A DNA stretch of 64,000 nt, from the NCBI GenBank assembly GCA_005799495.1, contig SYGP01000010.1:1-64000 (forward strand), written 5' to 3'. Positions 31,477 to 39,459 of the stretch are shown piece after piece. The stretch is from Planctomycetia bacterium (lineage in GTDB: Bacteria > Planctomycetota > Phycisphaerae > Phycisphaerales > SM1A02). Every line of letters begins with the position of its first letter. Position 1 is the first letter of the stretch. A model generated the notes under the pieces. The model was not told the origin of the DNA. It did no database searches and saw only the letters and a program-made list of their open reading frames with translations. The translations under genes were made by a program, and so were the position numbers.

Positions 31477-33708
31477 TCAGTCGGCTGAATCCTTGGTGGC
31501 AGGGGACCACGGCGGCAACTGAAGTGCACGCCGAACTTCCTCGTCAGGGAATGCCACAAGGACAAGCTTGTGCGGGTTGGAGCGATCATCGCCGCCGTTG
31601 TGGAAAGGCAGGGAGAAGCGCCCACCTGTCCGAAGATCGTCGATGGTGACTTCACCTGTTCCTCGAAAGCGCGAGGAGGGATCATCGCAACCGAAGTTCC
31701 CGCGAACGGACAGCATGAGCGTCGTATCGCGCGGCAAGGTGAAGTGCTGCTCGAAGGGTCCCGACATGTTCAACAGCGATGCACTCTCGGGTGCCACGGG
31801 GCCGAGCCGATACACGCGGACCTCATCGCCCATGGCGATTGTGAGATCGGTTTGGGGTCGCGACCAGTCGCATGGCACGGCGCCCCACTCGATGCTCTCC
31901 ACCTGAAGGGTGACAGGCGGCTGCTTCATCGCTTCGAGGACTGCCTCGATCTCTGCGCGCATCGGCGGCTGCACACCTCGCGTTCGACTCGAATCGAGAT
32001 ACCACCGTGCGGCGTCCTCAAACTCGGAAGCCGGCGCGCCAGTCATGGGACGGAGCGAGTCGTAGAGGAAACTGTCCTCCATCGCCAGAACGGTTGGCCA
32101 GACGTTCGCAGCCTGCGCAGCAAAATCTGGTGCGAGTCGAGCGATGGATTCGCTCTCGAGGCACGAACGAAGCTGGGTAGCGGTGTCTCGGATGGCCCCC
32201 GGCTTGGCGAGCGCCTCCGACAGCCAATCGCGCAGGACTGCGGAGAGAGCCGTCTTCAGGATCACGATCTCCTCACCCTGCTCCTCGGTTTCGGGTTGCG
32301 CAGAATCCAGTTCAGACGCTGCACCGCTCAGATCATTCGCGTCCAAGGCGGCAGCGAATGCCTCGAAGCGGGCCGCGCACGCGGTGGCACGCGCGAGCGA
32401 TGCCTCGCGCTCAGCCTTCTCGATCACCAGTTCTTCGGTTCGAGTTCGCACGCGTGCCTCGAGGTCCACGATGGCGCTTCGAACAACCGGAAGGTCCGAC
32501 GAGGGAGGCGTTTCGCCGGCGAGAGGTTGCAGGGCGGCAAGAAGGCTCTCCAGGTCATTCGCGTCCTCGACGGTCTGCATCCAGCCCTGCACCCACGCCA
32601 AGGCCGCGTCGCGCGCGGCGAGCTCGGTGCGTGCTTGGTCAACTGCATTCTGTGCATCGACTCTCGGCTGCAAACAGGATCGAAATCGCGAATCGGACTG
32701 CTCGAACACCACGGCATCGAGTCGATCTGCCAACTCCTGGACAGCCGAAGCCGCTGCGGCTTCTCGGTCGAGAGCTGTTGCGCTTGCTTGAATCTCGGAG
32801 AGATCGTTCAGGATGGAGTCGCGGCGTTCAAGCACTGCGCGCGCAGCCGCCATGGCCCGCTTGGCGGCTTGCCTGGCTTGGGCAATCTCCGGAGGACGAC
32901 GGTCGATCGGGGTGGCTGCATCGATCTCAGCCTCGAGCGCTGCGAGGCGCTCGATCGAATCCACGGCGCCCGACGATTGTGTGGCCTGTGCAAAGATGGT
33001 GACCGCCTGCGACTGCATTTGCATCAAGTGGTCGAGTGCCGAATCCAGCCTTGCTTGCGTCGCTGTGATCGCTTCTTGTCCGACTCCACCAGCGCTGTCG
33101 TGGGGCAGAGGCGGGGTCTCCAACTCTGCTTTGGCTGCCTCGATCTGTGCTATGGTCCGGTCGTTGGCGGTCAGTTCTTCCTCGAGCCTTGCCATGCGTT
33201 CGCGCCACCAGGCACGGTTGGCGCTCCGTTGATTGAGCAGCCCGGTGAGCTCACCCGCCTCCGCGGTCAGTCGTCGGATGTCATCCGCTGCAATGATGCG
33301 AACAACAACGCGGTCCCACCACTCGGCGGAGTCGATCGCGCTGATACGCGAAGCGAGGTCCCGGGCCTGTTGACGCTCGGGACCATCCTCGAGTGCACCG
33401 CTCGTCTTCTCCGCAGCGTCTCGAGCAGAGATCAGGCCTGCGCTGATTCCATCCAGTTCGCTTCGGTCCTGTGTAAACGCCCAGCCAAGCCATCCGAGCG
33501 GCAACGCCACCATGACGAGGACGGCTGCCATGAGAAGCAGTACGGTGCGATTTCGGCGCGGCGCTGCGGACGGGACGAACGTTGATGGTTCGTCGGATCC
33601 ATCCTTGCTCGAATCCCTCCTCGCTTCCAACACCGGCTCGTCGATCTCGGGGAGATCGATTTCGAGATTGAGGTCATCTGGATTCGTGGAGGGATCCTGC
33701 TCTGCCAT
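31477..33708 (-). CDS. Large coiled-coil protein with one transmembrane helix, unknown
   Basis: 743 residues. The N-terminal ~50 residues are acidic and cytoplasmic (L-E-I-D-L-P-E-I-D-E-P), then one helix at about 56-78 (V-L-L-L-M-A-A-V-L-V-M-V-A-L-P-L-G-W). Residues ~85-540 are nearly continuous alanine/glutamate-rich helix with coiled-coil character. The last ~150 residues are mixed beta-like sequence (V-T-L-Q-V-E-S-I-E-W-G, M-L-S-V-R-G-N-F-G-C). It looks like a bitopic membrane protein with a long extracytoplasmic rod and a C-terminal globular domain. No family recognised. TACTCT lies ten bases before the ATG. Its long plus-strand shadow frame was rejected. Confidence 0.75.
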   Translation of the reverse strand: MAEQDPSTNPDDLNLEIDLPEIDEPVLEARRDSSKDGSDEPSTFVPSAAPRRNRTVLLLMAAVLVMVALPLGWLGWAFTQDRSELDGISAGLISARDAAEKTSGALEDGPERQQARDLASRISAIDSAEWWDRVVVRIIAADDIRRLTAEAGELTGLLNQRSANRAWWRERMARLEEELTANDRTIAQIEAAKAELETPPLPHDSAGGVGQEAITATQARLDSALDHLMQMQSQAVTIFAQATQSSGAVDSIERLAALEAEIDAATPIDRRPPEIAQARQAAKRAMAAARAVLERRDSILNDLSEIQASATALDREAAAASAVQELADRLDAVVFEQSDSRFRSCLQPRVDAQNAVDQARTELAARDAALAWVQGWMQTVEDANDLESLLAALQPLAGETPPSSDLPVVRSAIVDLEARVRTRTEELVIEKAEREASLARATACAARFEAFAAALDANDLSGAASELDSAQPETEEQGEEIVILKTALSAVLRDWLSEALAKPGAIRDTATQLRSCLESESIARLAPDFAAQAANVWPTVLAMEDSFLYDSLRPMTGAPASEFEDAARWYLDSSRTRGVQPPMRAEIEAVLEAMKQPPVTLQVESIEWGAVPCDWSRPQTDLTIAMGDEVRVYRLGPVAPESASLLNMSGPFEQHFTLPRDTTLMLSVRGNFGCDDPSSRFRGTGEVTIDDLRTGGRFSLPFHNGGDDRSNPHKLVLVAFPDEEVRRALQLPPWSPATKDSAD

Positions 33709-33718
33709 GCTGTGCGCG

Positions 33719-33724
33719 AGAGTA
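33719..33724 (-). promoter_or_regulatory. -10 element of the coiled-coil gene (TACTCT)
   Basis: TACTCT ends ten bases before the ATG at 33708, in the short gap after hpd. Confidence 0.35.
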
Positions 33725-33741
33725 GTCGCTCTTCACCGAAA

Positions 33742-34944
33742 TCACATATTGCCGCGGCGTTCCTGCTCTGCTTCAAGTGCCTGAAAGAGCGCCTTGAAGT
33801 TGCCCTTGCCGAATGACTGGCTGCCACGACGGCAGATAATCTCGAAGAACAACGTCGGACGATCCTGCAAGGGCTTGGTGAAGAGTTGCAGCAGGTACCC
33901 CTCTTCGTCGGCGTCCACCAAGATGCCCAAGTCGCGGACGCGCTGGTGCTCTTCCTTCACCGCCTCGTGGCCGTGCTTTTTCAGCATGCCGTTCACACGC
34001 TCCCACACCGACTCATAATACGTCTCAGGGATGGCGAGGAAATCGACACCGCGACTGCGAAGCTCGGCAACGCTGCGGAGTTCATCATCGGTCCGCAGAG
34101 CCAAGTGCTGGATACCCGGAGTCATGTTGTGCCATTCCAAATACTCCTGGATTTGGCTCTTTCGCTTGCCCTCGGCGGGCTCATTGATCGGCATCTTGAT
34201 CAAGTGGTTTCCAGAGGCCATCACCTTGCTCATCAGCGCGGAATAGTCCGTGGCGATGTCCTTGTCGTCGAAGTGCTTGAACATCGAAAAGCCAAGGACA
34301 TCCTCGTACCACTTGACCCACTCGTTCATCTTGCCAAGTTCCACGTTTCCCACGCAGTGATCGACGAACTTCAGTCCGCAGGGATGCTGCCGGTTGAACT
34401 CGTTCAGAGCGAAGCCTTCGACACGGCGAAACCCAGGAGCAAAGAGTCCACCCTGCTTGAGGGCGGGGAGGTCGAATGATCCGCGACGGCTCACGAAGGA
34501 ATGCACGACACGCCCATAGGTACGGATACCCGCCATCGTCACGGACCCGCTGCCGTCCGTCACGGTCCGCGGCTCATACGCCGACTTTCCGCCATTTCGG
34601 ACGGCCTGCTCCCATGCGCGCTCGGCGTCGAAGACGGTGAGCGCAATGTCCTTGATGCCGTCGCCGTACAACTTGACTTCTTCGGCCGACGGATGCGTCG
34701 GGATGAGCGGTGTCTCAAGCAGCAGGCGGATGTTGCCCTGTGTCAGCAGATACTGGGCGCTTTCACGCGACCCCGTCGTGAGGTCGGCGATCTGCTCCAC
34801 CTGAAAGCCAAAAGCGTTTGCGTAGAAGAATGCCGCTTGCTTCGCGTTGGCGACATAGAAGCGGACATGGTCCACATCGATGAGCGTGAGTGGATCGGTC
34901 GCGGCCGCCGTGGCGGACGGGGAATGAGTACTGAGAGAGGCCAT
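33742..34944 (-). CDS. hpd: 4-Hydroxyphenylpyruvate dioxygenase
   Basis: 400 residues. Converts 4-hydroxyphenylpyruvate to homogentisate, the substrate of HmgA at 29.5-30.7 kb. Two vicinal-oxygen-chelate domains are present: V-D-H-V-R-F-Y-V near 24 and F-V-D-H-C-V-G-N-V near 195. The iron ligands are the His of V-D-H-C-V, the His of I-Q-H-L-A-L near 275 and the Glu of L-F-F-E-I-I near 368, in the usual C-terminal order. The tail includes Q-S-F-G-K-G-N-F-K-A-L-F, which closes the active site in the family. A -10 TAGCAT sits six bases before the ATG, so the mRNA should be leaderless. Confidence 0.95.
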   Translation of the reverse strand: MASLSTHSPSATAAATDPLTLIDVDHVRFYVANAKQAAFFYANAFGFQVEQIADLTTGSRESAQYLLTQGNIRLLLETPLIPTHPSAEEVKLYGDGIKDIALTVFDAERAWEQAVRNGGKSAYEPRTVTDGSGSVTMAGIRTYGRVVHSFVSRRGSFDLPALKQGGLFAPGFRRVEGFALNEFNRQHPCGLKFVDHCVGNVELGKMNEWVKWYEDVLGFSMFKHFDDKDIATDYSALMSKVMASGNHLIKMPINEPAEGKRKSQIQEYLEWHNMTPGIQHLALRTDDELRSVAELRSRGVDFLAIPETYYESVWERVNGMLKKHGHEAVKEEHQRVRDLGILVDADEEGYLLQLFTKPLQDRPTLFFEIICRRGSQSFGKGNFKALFQALEAEQERRGNM

Positions 34945-34950
34945 GCGGAA

Positions 34951-34960
34951 ATGCTATCCT
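34951..34960. promoter_or_regulatory. Overlapping divergent -10 elements (hpd and the 52-residue protein)
   Basis: ATGCTATCCT reads TAGCAT on the minus strand (six bases before the hpd ATG) and TATCCT on the plus strand (ten bases before the ATG at 34971). They share the central TA, so only one polymerase could occupy the site at a time. Confidence 0.45.
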
Positions 34961-34970
34961 CGCTCCCCGC

Positions 34971-35129
34971 ATGAAAGCGACTCAGCCATCGTCCAATGTT
35001 GCCCGCAAACTCGGAATCATTGTGGGGGTTCTGTTGATGGTGGTAGCCGTGTTCGTGGTGGTCATGTGCACGGCGGGCGATGCAAAGCCCCTCGAATCGC
35101 CGCAGGGCTTCCCGGCACCCAACAACTGA
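34971..35129 (+). CDS. Small single-helix membrane protein (52 residues)
   Basis: Reads M-K-A-T-Q-P-S-S, a basic stretch, then a hydrophobic helix of about 18 residues (I-I-V-G-V-L-L-M-V-V-A-V-F-V-V-V-M) ending at M-C-T-A-G-D. A short Pro/Asn-rich tail follows. The cysteine after the helix could act as a lipobox only loosely. Composition and helix look genuine and it has its own -10. Function unknown. It precedes the GroES-like gene by 42 bases. Confidence 0.55.
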   Translation: MKATQPSSNVARKLGIIVGVLLMVVAVFVVVMCTAGDAKPLESPQGFPAPNN

Positions 35130-35171
35130 ATCCCCAAGCGATGCGGCGGCTGAAGCGAGGAGTGTGATGCG

Positions 35172-35507
35172 TTGACACAGCGTCCGAAAGAAGGAAGCAA
35201 GCGTCTCGAAACGGTGGAGCCCGTCGGCAAACGGGTCCTCATACGCAAGGATGAGGACAAGAAAGTCACGAAGGTCGGCATTCACCTTCCCGACAAGATG
35301 GAGATCCCGACCTTGACGGGACGCTTGGTCGCCGTGAGCGCGCAGGTTGAACGAGATCCTGATTATTCCGTCGAGCGCTATGACCGTGTGCTGTTTCACC
35401 CCAAGCACGCAATCCCCGTGGATTTCGAGGGTGACAATCGCTTGTATGTGGTCCCCATCGAGGATGTCGTCGCCGTGTTTCGTCCAGCCCCGGCGGCGGG
35501 AGAGTGA
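35172..35507 (+). CDS. GroES-like (Cpn10-fold) protein
   Basis: 111 residues. V-G-K-R-V-L-I-R-K-D-E near 18, a mobile-loop-like region, I-H-L-P-D-K near 37, then T-G-R-L-V-A-V-S near 49, Y-D-R-V-L-F-H-P near 70 and I-E-D-V-V-A-V-F at the end align with GroES. The mobile loop lacks the usual G-G-I-V-L-P and reads V-G-I-H-L-P-D, so it may be a divergent paralogue rather than the main GroEL partner. No groEL is adjacent. The start is TTG with GAGGAG nine bases upstream; no better start is available. It overlaps aroA by one base. Confidence 0.7.
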   Translation: MTQRPKEGSKRLETVEPVGKRVLIRKDEDKKVTKVGIHLPDKMEIPTLTGRLVAVSAQVERDPDYSVERYDRVLFHPKHAIPVDFEGDNRLYVVPIEDVVAVFRPAPAAGE

Positions 35508-36835
35508 TGTCAGCCATGGCCGTCGTGCAGAAGCCCGACAGCGTTTCGATCATCCCCGCGCCGCGCCCGTTTCGCGGATCGGTGACGCCCCCTGGCTCCA
35601 AGAGCGAGACGAATCGCTTTCTCATGTTGGCTGCTCTTTCGAGTGGCCGAACGCGGCTCGACGCACCGCTTCGCGCGGATGACACCAACCGATTCATCGA
35701 TGCGATTCGCGCATGCGGAGCGGGCATCCGCGAAGGCGATTCGTGGGTGGAAATCGACAGCAGCGGGCTCCTCGAAGGCGGATCCAGCGTAATGCTTGGT
35801 GACGGTGGAACGCCGACACGGTTCATGATCGCGTTGGCGACACTGGCGCGTCAGCCCATCACCATTGATGGCAGCGCTCGGATGCGTGAGCGCCCGGTTG
35901 CGGAGGGGATCGAGATGCTCCGCGCGCTCGGCGCTGAGATCCAGTATCTCGAGAGTGAAGGGCGACTGCCTGTTCGTGTGGGTGGAGGCAAGGTGCCGCG
36001 TGGTGGTGCGCTCGAAGTGGGGCGGACCGCGTCGAGCCAGTTCGTCTCGGCGGTTCTGTTGCTTGCGCCGCGACTTGAGCGCGGCATCGACTTGTCCGTT
36101 CGCGCCGACTCGCTGACAAGTCCTTCCTATGTTGAACTGACGATCCACGCGCTCGAGAAGTGGGGGGTTGCTGTGCAGGTGGAGCGCGATCACGAAGGCA
36201 GGCTCGCCCGCGTGACCGTGCCGCCAACCCAACTGCGCGCGGCATCGCTGCAGATCGAGGTCGATGCGAGCAGCGCTGCATACTTCCTGGCAGCGGCTGC
36301 GGTTGTTCCTGATGCTGGGGTCGTGATCCGCGGGCTTCCGCGCCTTTCCAAGCAGCCCGATGTGGCGTGTCTTTCTGCCCTTGTTTCGATGGGCGCTTCA
36401 GAGTGCTCCAGTGCAGCGGGCATCGGCGTGGAGGGCACATCGATCTGGCGCGGCATCGATATCGACGCATCGCGCTGGCCTGATGGGGCGTTGTGTCTCG
36501 CAGCGGTTGCGTCACTCGCCAAGGGCTCCACTCGTATCCGTGGACTGGAGACGCTGAAGGACAAGGAGTGCGACCGCGTCCATGTGATGGCGGAACAACT
36601 CGCTCGCACAGGCTGCTGCATCGAATCGACGGATCATTCGATCACGATTCACCCCGATCGTGTGCGGGCTGCTCCGGTGCTGATCGACCCTCGCGGTGAC
36701 CATCGCGTCGCCATGTCTTTCGCCGTGTTGGGGCTCGCGAGACCCGGCATTTCCATCGCGAATCCTGCCTGCGTGTCGAAGAGCTATCCCGCCTTCTGGC
36801 GCGATCTGCATCAGTTGACTGGCTGCGTCTCCTGA
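35507..36835 (+). CDS. aroA: 3-Phosphoshikimate 1-carboxyvinyltransferase (EPSP synthase)
   Basis: 442 residues. Joins phosphoenolpyruvate to shikimate-3-phosphate in aromatic amino-acid synthesis. Motifs: P-G-S-K-S-E-T-N-R near 26, G-D-G-G-T-P-T-R-F near 92, S-S-Q-F-V-S-A near 165 (Ser/Gln of the substrate site), K-D-K-E-C-D-R-V near 345 and D-P-R-G-D-H-R-V-A-M near 385. The glycine-rich loop reads D-G-G-T where most enzymes have N-A-G-T, and K-E-C-D-R replaces K-E-S-D-R. It overlaps the GroES-like gene (TGATG), and a GTG three bases upstream is also possible. Confidence 0.93.
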   Translation: MSAMAVVQKPDSVSIIPAPRPFRGSVTPPGSKSETNRFLMLAALSSGRTRLDAPLRADDTNRFIDAIRACGAGIREGDSWVEIDSSGLLEGGSSVMLGDGGTPTRFMIALATLARQPITIDGSARMRERPVAEGIEMLRALGAEIQYLESEGRLPVRVGGGKVPRGGALEVGRTASSQFVSAVLLLAPRLERGIDLSVRADSLTSPSYVELTIHALEKWGVAVQVERDHEGRLARVTVPPTQLRAASLQIEVDASSAAYFLAAAAVVPDAGVVIRGLPRLSKQPDVACLSALVSMGASECSSAAGIGVEGTSIWRGIDIDASRWPDGALCLAAVASLAKGSTRIRGLETLKDKECDRVHVMAEQLARTGCCIESTDHSITIHPDRVRAAPVLIDPRGDHRVAMSFAVLGLARPGISIANPACVSKSYPAFWRDLHQLTGCVS

Positions 36836-36841
36836 TAGTCT
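36836..36841 (+). promoter_or_regulatory. -10 element of the ABC exporter gene (TAGTCT)
   Basis: TAGTCT begins with part of the aroA stop region and ends ten bases before the ATG at 36852. Confidence 0.35.
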
Positions 36842-36851
36842 CGGGTGTTGG

Positions 36852-38690
36852 ATGGGCGCGTTCTTTTACTTCGCGCGGCGACTGCTCGATCGTCCTGCTC
36901 GTCTGGCCTGGACGCTGCTGTTTGCCGCATTGTCTGCTGCTGGACTTGGGATTGGGCTCCTCAGCCTTGTCCCCATCCTCCAATTGATCCTCGGTGAGGG
37001 TGGAAAGTCGCTGCAGGCGCTGGCCGCAGACTTCAACGCCCGGGGGCCTTGGATGCGCATTCCGAACGAACTCGTGGAACGCCTACCGAGCGACCCCTGG
37101 ACAGGGGTGCTGCTGATCCTGGCCGGTGTGGGTGTTCTCACGGTGCTCGGTGCCGCGGCGAACTTCCTGCATCAGGCAACCAGCTTCAGCCTGTGCACGG
37201 AGGTGGTCGCGCGCATTCGCCTCGATGTGTTCCGCCATGCGATGCGGCTTCCGTTGAGCGATGTCATGCGTCTTGGTCCGGCGGAGGTCTCGAGTCGAGT
37301 CATTCGCGATACGGGAGAACTTGTCGGCGGCTTGATGACGGTCACGGGGAAGGCTGCCGCGCAGATCACCAAGGCCATTGCCGCGTTCACCGCAGCGATC
37401 CTGATCGACTGGCGCGTGGTGGTGGTCGCGGCAATCGCGGGTCCCATCTTCGGGGTGGTGATGCGCAAGAGCGGGAAGCGCGTTCGGCGCGGCAACAAAG
37501 GTGCTCTCATGCACCAAGCCGGGCTTCTCCGAGTGACGACGGAGGCTCTCGGTGGTCTTCGCATGGTGAAAACCGCGACGGCGGAATCAGCCATGACTGG
37601 CAGATTTCGCCAAGCGAATGCCGGCGTTGTGCGTGAGTCGCTGCGGGCGCGCGTCGCGCAAAGTCTTGCGGGTCCGCTGATCGAGACGCTGACGATCTTG
37701 ACTGCGCTCGCACTGGCTGCGTTTGCCGTTCGTGAAATCCTTCGAGGAACGCTCAGCTTCGACCGATTCGTGCTGTCCCTCGGCTCGCTCGCAGTGGCTG
37801 CCGCATCGGTGCGCCCACTCGTCAGTTTTGCCATCGACATCCAGGCCGCTGGAGCGGCAGCAGATCGCCTCAAGGAGTTGCTCGCACTCCGTGAGGAGCC
37901 GCGGCGTGGCGAGCAACTGCTGCGGTTGCCGCGTCATCGCGAACGACTCTCCTTCGAGCAAGTGTCGTTTCGGTATCCGGGAGCGGAGGAGCCTGCGGTC
38001 GAGGATGTCACGCTCGATATTGCGTTTGGTGAACATGTGGCCTTCGTCGGTCCCAACGGTTGCGGAAAGACCACGCTGCTATCGATGCTGCCGCGCCTTC
38101 TCGATCCAGTCTCGGGCCGCATTCGAATCGATGGTGTCGACATCGCGCAGGCCAACATCGGCAGTGTGCGTCGGCAGATCGGGGTGGTCACGCAGGAGTC
38201 GATCTTGATTCAGGGTTCCGTGGCAGAGAACATTTCGCTCGGCGTATCGGGCGTGGCGCGTGAGCGGCTGGTCGATGCCGCGCGCCGCGCGCACGCCGAA
38301 TCATTCGTGCTGCGTCTCGCGGGCGGGCTCGACGGCGCCATCAGCGAACAGGGGACCAGCCTCTCGGGCGGGCAGCGGCAGCGGCTTGCGATTGCGCGCG
38401 CGCTGCTTCGGGACCCAGCGATCCTCATTCTCGATGAAGCAACGAGCCAGATCGATGCCGAGAGCGAACAGCAAATCGGGCAGGCACTCGCGGAGATCAG
38501 TCATTCGCGCACGACGCTGACCGTTGCGCATCGGCTCTCCACGATGCTGTCGGCGGACCGGATTGTGGTGATGGACAAGGGTCGCATCGTCGATGTGGGA
38601 ACGCATCCTCAGTTGCTCGACCGCTGCGCCGTGTATCAAAGGCTCGTCCGCAGCCAGATGCAGGGCAGTGAAGCAACCGCGCACTCCTAG
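36852..38690 (+). CDS. ABC exporter, fused membrane and ATPase domains (MsbA/ABCB-like)
   Basis: 612 residues. Residues ~1-340 hold six transmembrane helices; the ATPase follows: Walker A G-P-N-G-C-G-K-T-T near 400, Q-loop V-V-T-Q-E-S near 445, signature L-S-G-G-Q-R-Q-R near 504, Walker B I-L-I-L-D-E-A-T near 525 and H-loop V-A-H-R-L near 556. This is a half-transporter that works as a homodimer. Relatives flip lipid A core, lipids, peptides or drugs; the substrate is not readable. Lipopolysaccharide-type export is plausible for a diderm planctomycete but is only an inference. It follows aroA by 16 bases. Confidence 0.88.
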   Translation: MGAFFYFARRLLDRPARLAWTLLFAALSAAGLGIGLLSLVPILQLILGEGGKSLQALAADFNARGPWMRIPNELVERLPSDPWTGVLLILAGVGVLTVLGAAANFLHQATSFSLCTEVVARIRLDVFRHAMRLPLSDVMRLGPAEVSSRVIRDTGELVGGLMTVTGKAAAQITKAIAAFTAAILIDWRVVVVAAIAGPIFGVVMRKSGKRVRRGNKGALMHQAGLLRVTTEALGGLRMVKTATAESAMTGRFRQANAGVVRESLRARVAQSLAGPLIETLTILTALALAAFAVREILRGTLSFDRFVLSLGSLAVAAASVRPLVSFAIDIQAAGAAADRLKELLALREEPRRGEQLLRLPRHRERLSFEQVSFRYPGAEEPAVEDVTLDIAFGEHVAFVGPNGCGKTTLLSMLPRLLDPVSGRIRIDGVDIAQANIGSVRRQIGVVTQESILIQGSVAENISLGVSGVARERLVDAARRAHAESFVLRLAGGLDGAISEQGTSLSGGQRQRLAIARALLRDPAILILDEATSQIDAESEQQIGQALAEISHSRTTLTVAHRLSTMLSADRIVVMDKGRIVDVGTHPQLLDRCAVYQRLVRSQMQGSEATAHS

Positions 38691-38720
38691 GCGCGTCGGA
38701 GTGGGGATCCGCGGTCGGTC

Positions 38721-39437
38721 TCACTGCTGCGGCTGCTGGGCTGGGGCCGCAGGTGCGGCTGGCGCTTCGGGGGCAGGAATCGCGATCACGACGGGACCCT
38801 TCGAAGCCGACCAGACTCCATACAGCATCGCAACAGTGCAGATGAGCGCCACGGCCGCGAGCCAGAACTGCAATGATCGCTCAAGGCGATCCGACTGAGC
38901 CACGCGGCGCTGCGTCGCCTGGACAAGGCTTTCGACGGCGCGCGACTGGCGTTCACTGGACGAGGCGAAAGTGCCTATCGCATCCGAGACTTCCTTCAAA
39001 CTGTCCGCCACGCGAAGACTGACCTCGTGATTCAGGTCGAGTTGCTGCTGGACAAGCCCAAGCGTCTGCGTCTGACGGTCCGCGCCCTCCGTCAACTGCG
39101 TCAGGTTCCGCTCGATCGTCTGATCGCGTTGCCTTGCTCGGGCGGACTGGTCGAGCAGCGTCTCGAGTACCTGCGCCTGTTGCGTGGCGATTTGCGGCAT
39201 CGCGTGCATCGTGTTCGCAAGTGTTCCGAGCATCGCCTGCAACTGCTGTTGTGACCGAGCATGCTCAGCAACCTGGGCACGAAGCTCCTCGGGAAGATCG
39301 ATCGTTGGCACGTTGGTCTGCGCTTGACGGATCACGGGTATCGACTGCCGTGGTGCAGGATCGATCACCTCCTGTTGAGGTGCGCTCTCGCGGGTCGCGA
39401 TTCCAAGCGTTGCCTTGAAGGAGCTCCACCAACCCAT
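38721..39437 (-). CDS. Coiled-coil protein with C-terminal membrane helix
   Basis: 238 residues. Begins M-G-W-W-S-S-F-K. Residues ~50-190 are a long glutamine/arginine-rich helix with coiled-coil spacing (Q-Q-Q-L-Q-A-M-L, D-Q-S-A-R-A-R-Q-R-D-Q). A membrane helix at about 197-215 (F-W-L-A-A-V-A-L-I-C-T-V-A-M-L) and a proline/alanine-rich tail follow. The layout, coiled coil then a single helix near the end, suggests a cytoplasmic rod tail-anchored in the membrane. No family recognised. It diverges from the ABC importer operon; TACATT lies nine bases before the ATG. Confidence 0.7.
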   Translation of the reverse strand: MGWWSSFKATLGIATRESAPQQEVIDPAPRQSIPVIRQAQTNVPTIDLPEELRAQVAEHARSQQQLQAMLGTLANTMHAMPQIATQQAQVLETLLDQSARARQRDQTIERNLTQLTEGADRQTQTLGLVQQQLDLNHEVSLRVADSLKEVSDAIGTFASSSERQSRAVESLVQATQRRVAQSDRLERSLQFWLAAVALICTVAMLYGVWSASKGPVVIAIPAPEAPAAPAAPAQQPQQ

Positions 39438-39445
39438 CGCTGCGC

Positions 39446-39452
39446 TAATGTA
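39446..39452. promoter_or_regulatory. Almost completely overlapping divergent -10 elements
   Basis: TAATGTA reads TAATGT on the plus strand (eight bases before the GTG at 39460) and TACATT on the minus strand (nine bases before the ATG at 39437). Confidence 0.4.
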
Positions 39453-39459
39453 GCCCTCC

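Noticed and set aside
31570-33585. 671-codon plus-strand open frame
   Set aside because: Antisense to the coiled-coil gene; Arg/Cys/Leu-rich with no domain. High GC produces such shadows.
39438-39459. Cobalamin riboswitch before the BtuFCD-like importer
   Set aside because: The gap between divergent starts is only 22 bases, too short for a riboswitch.
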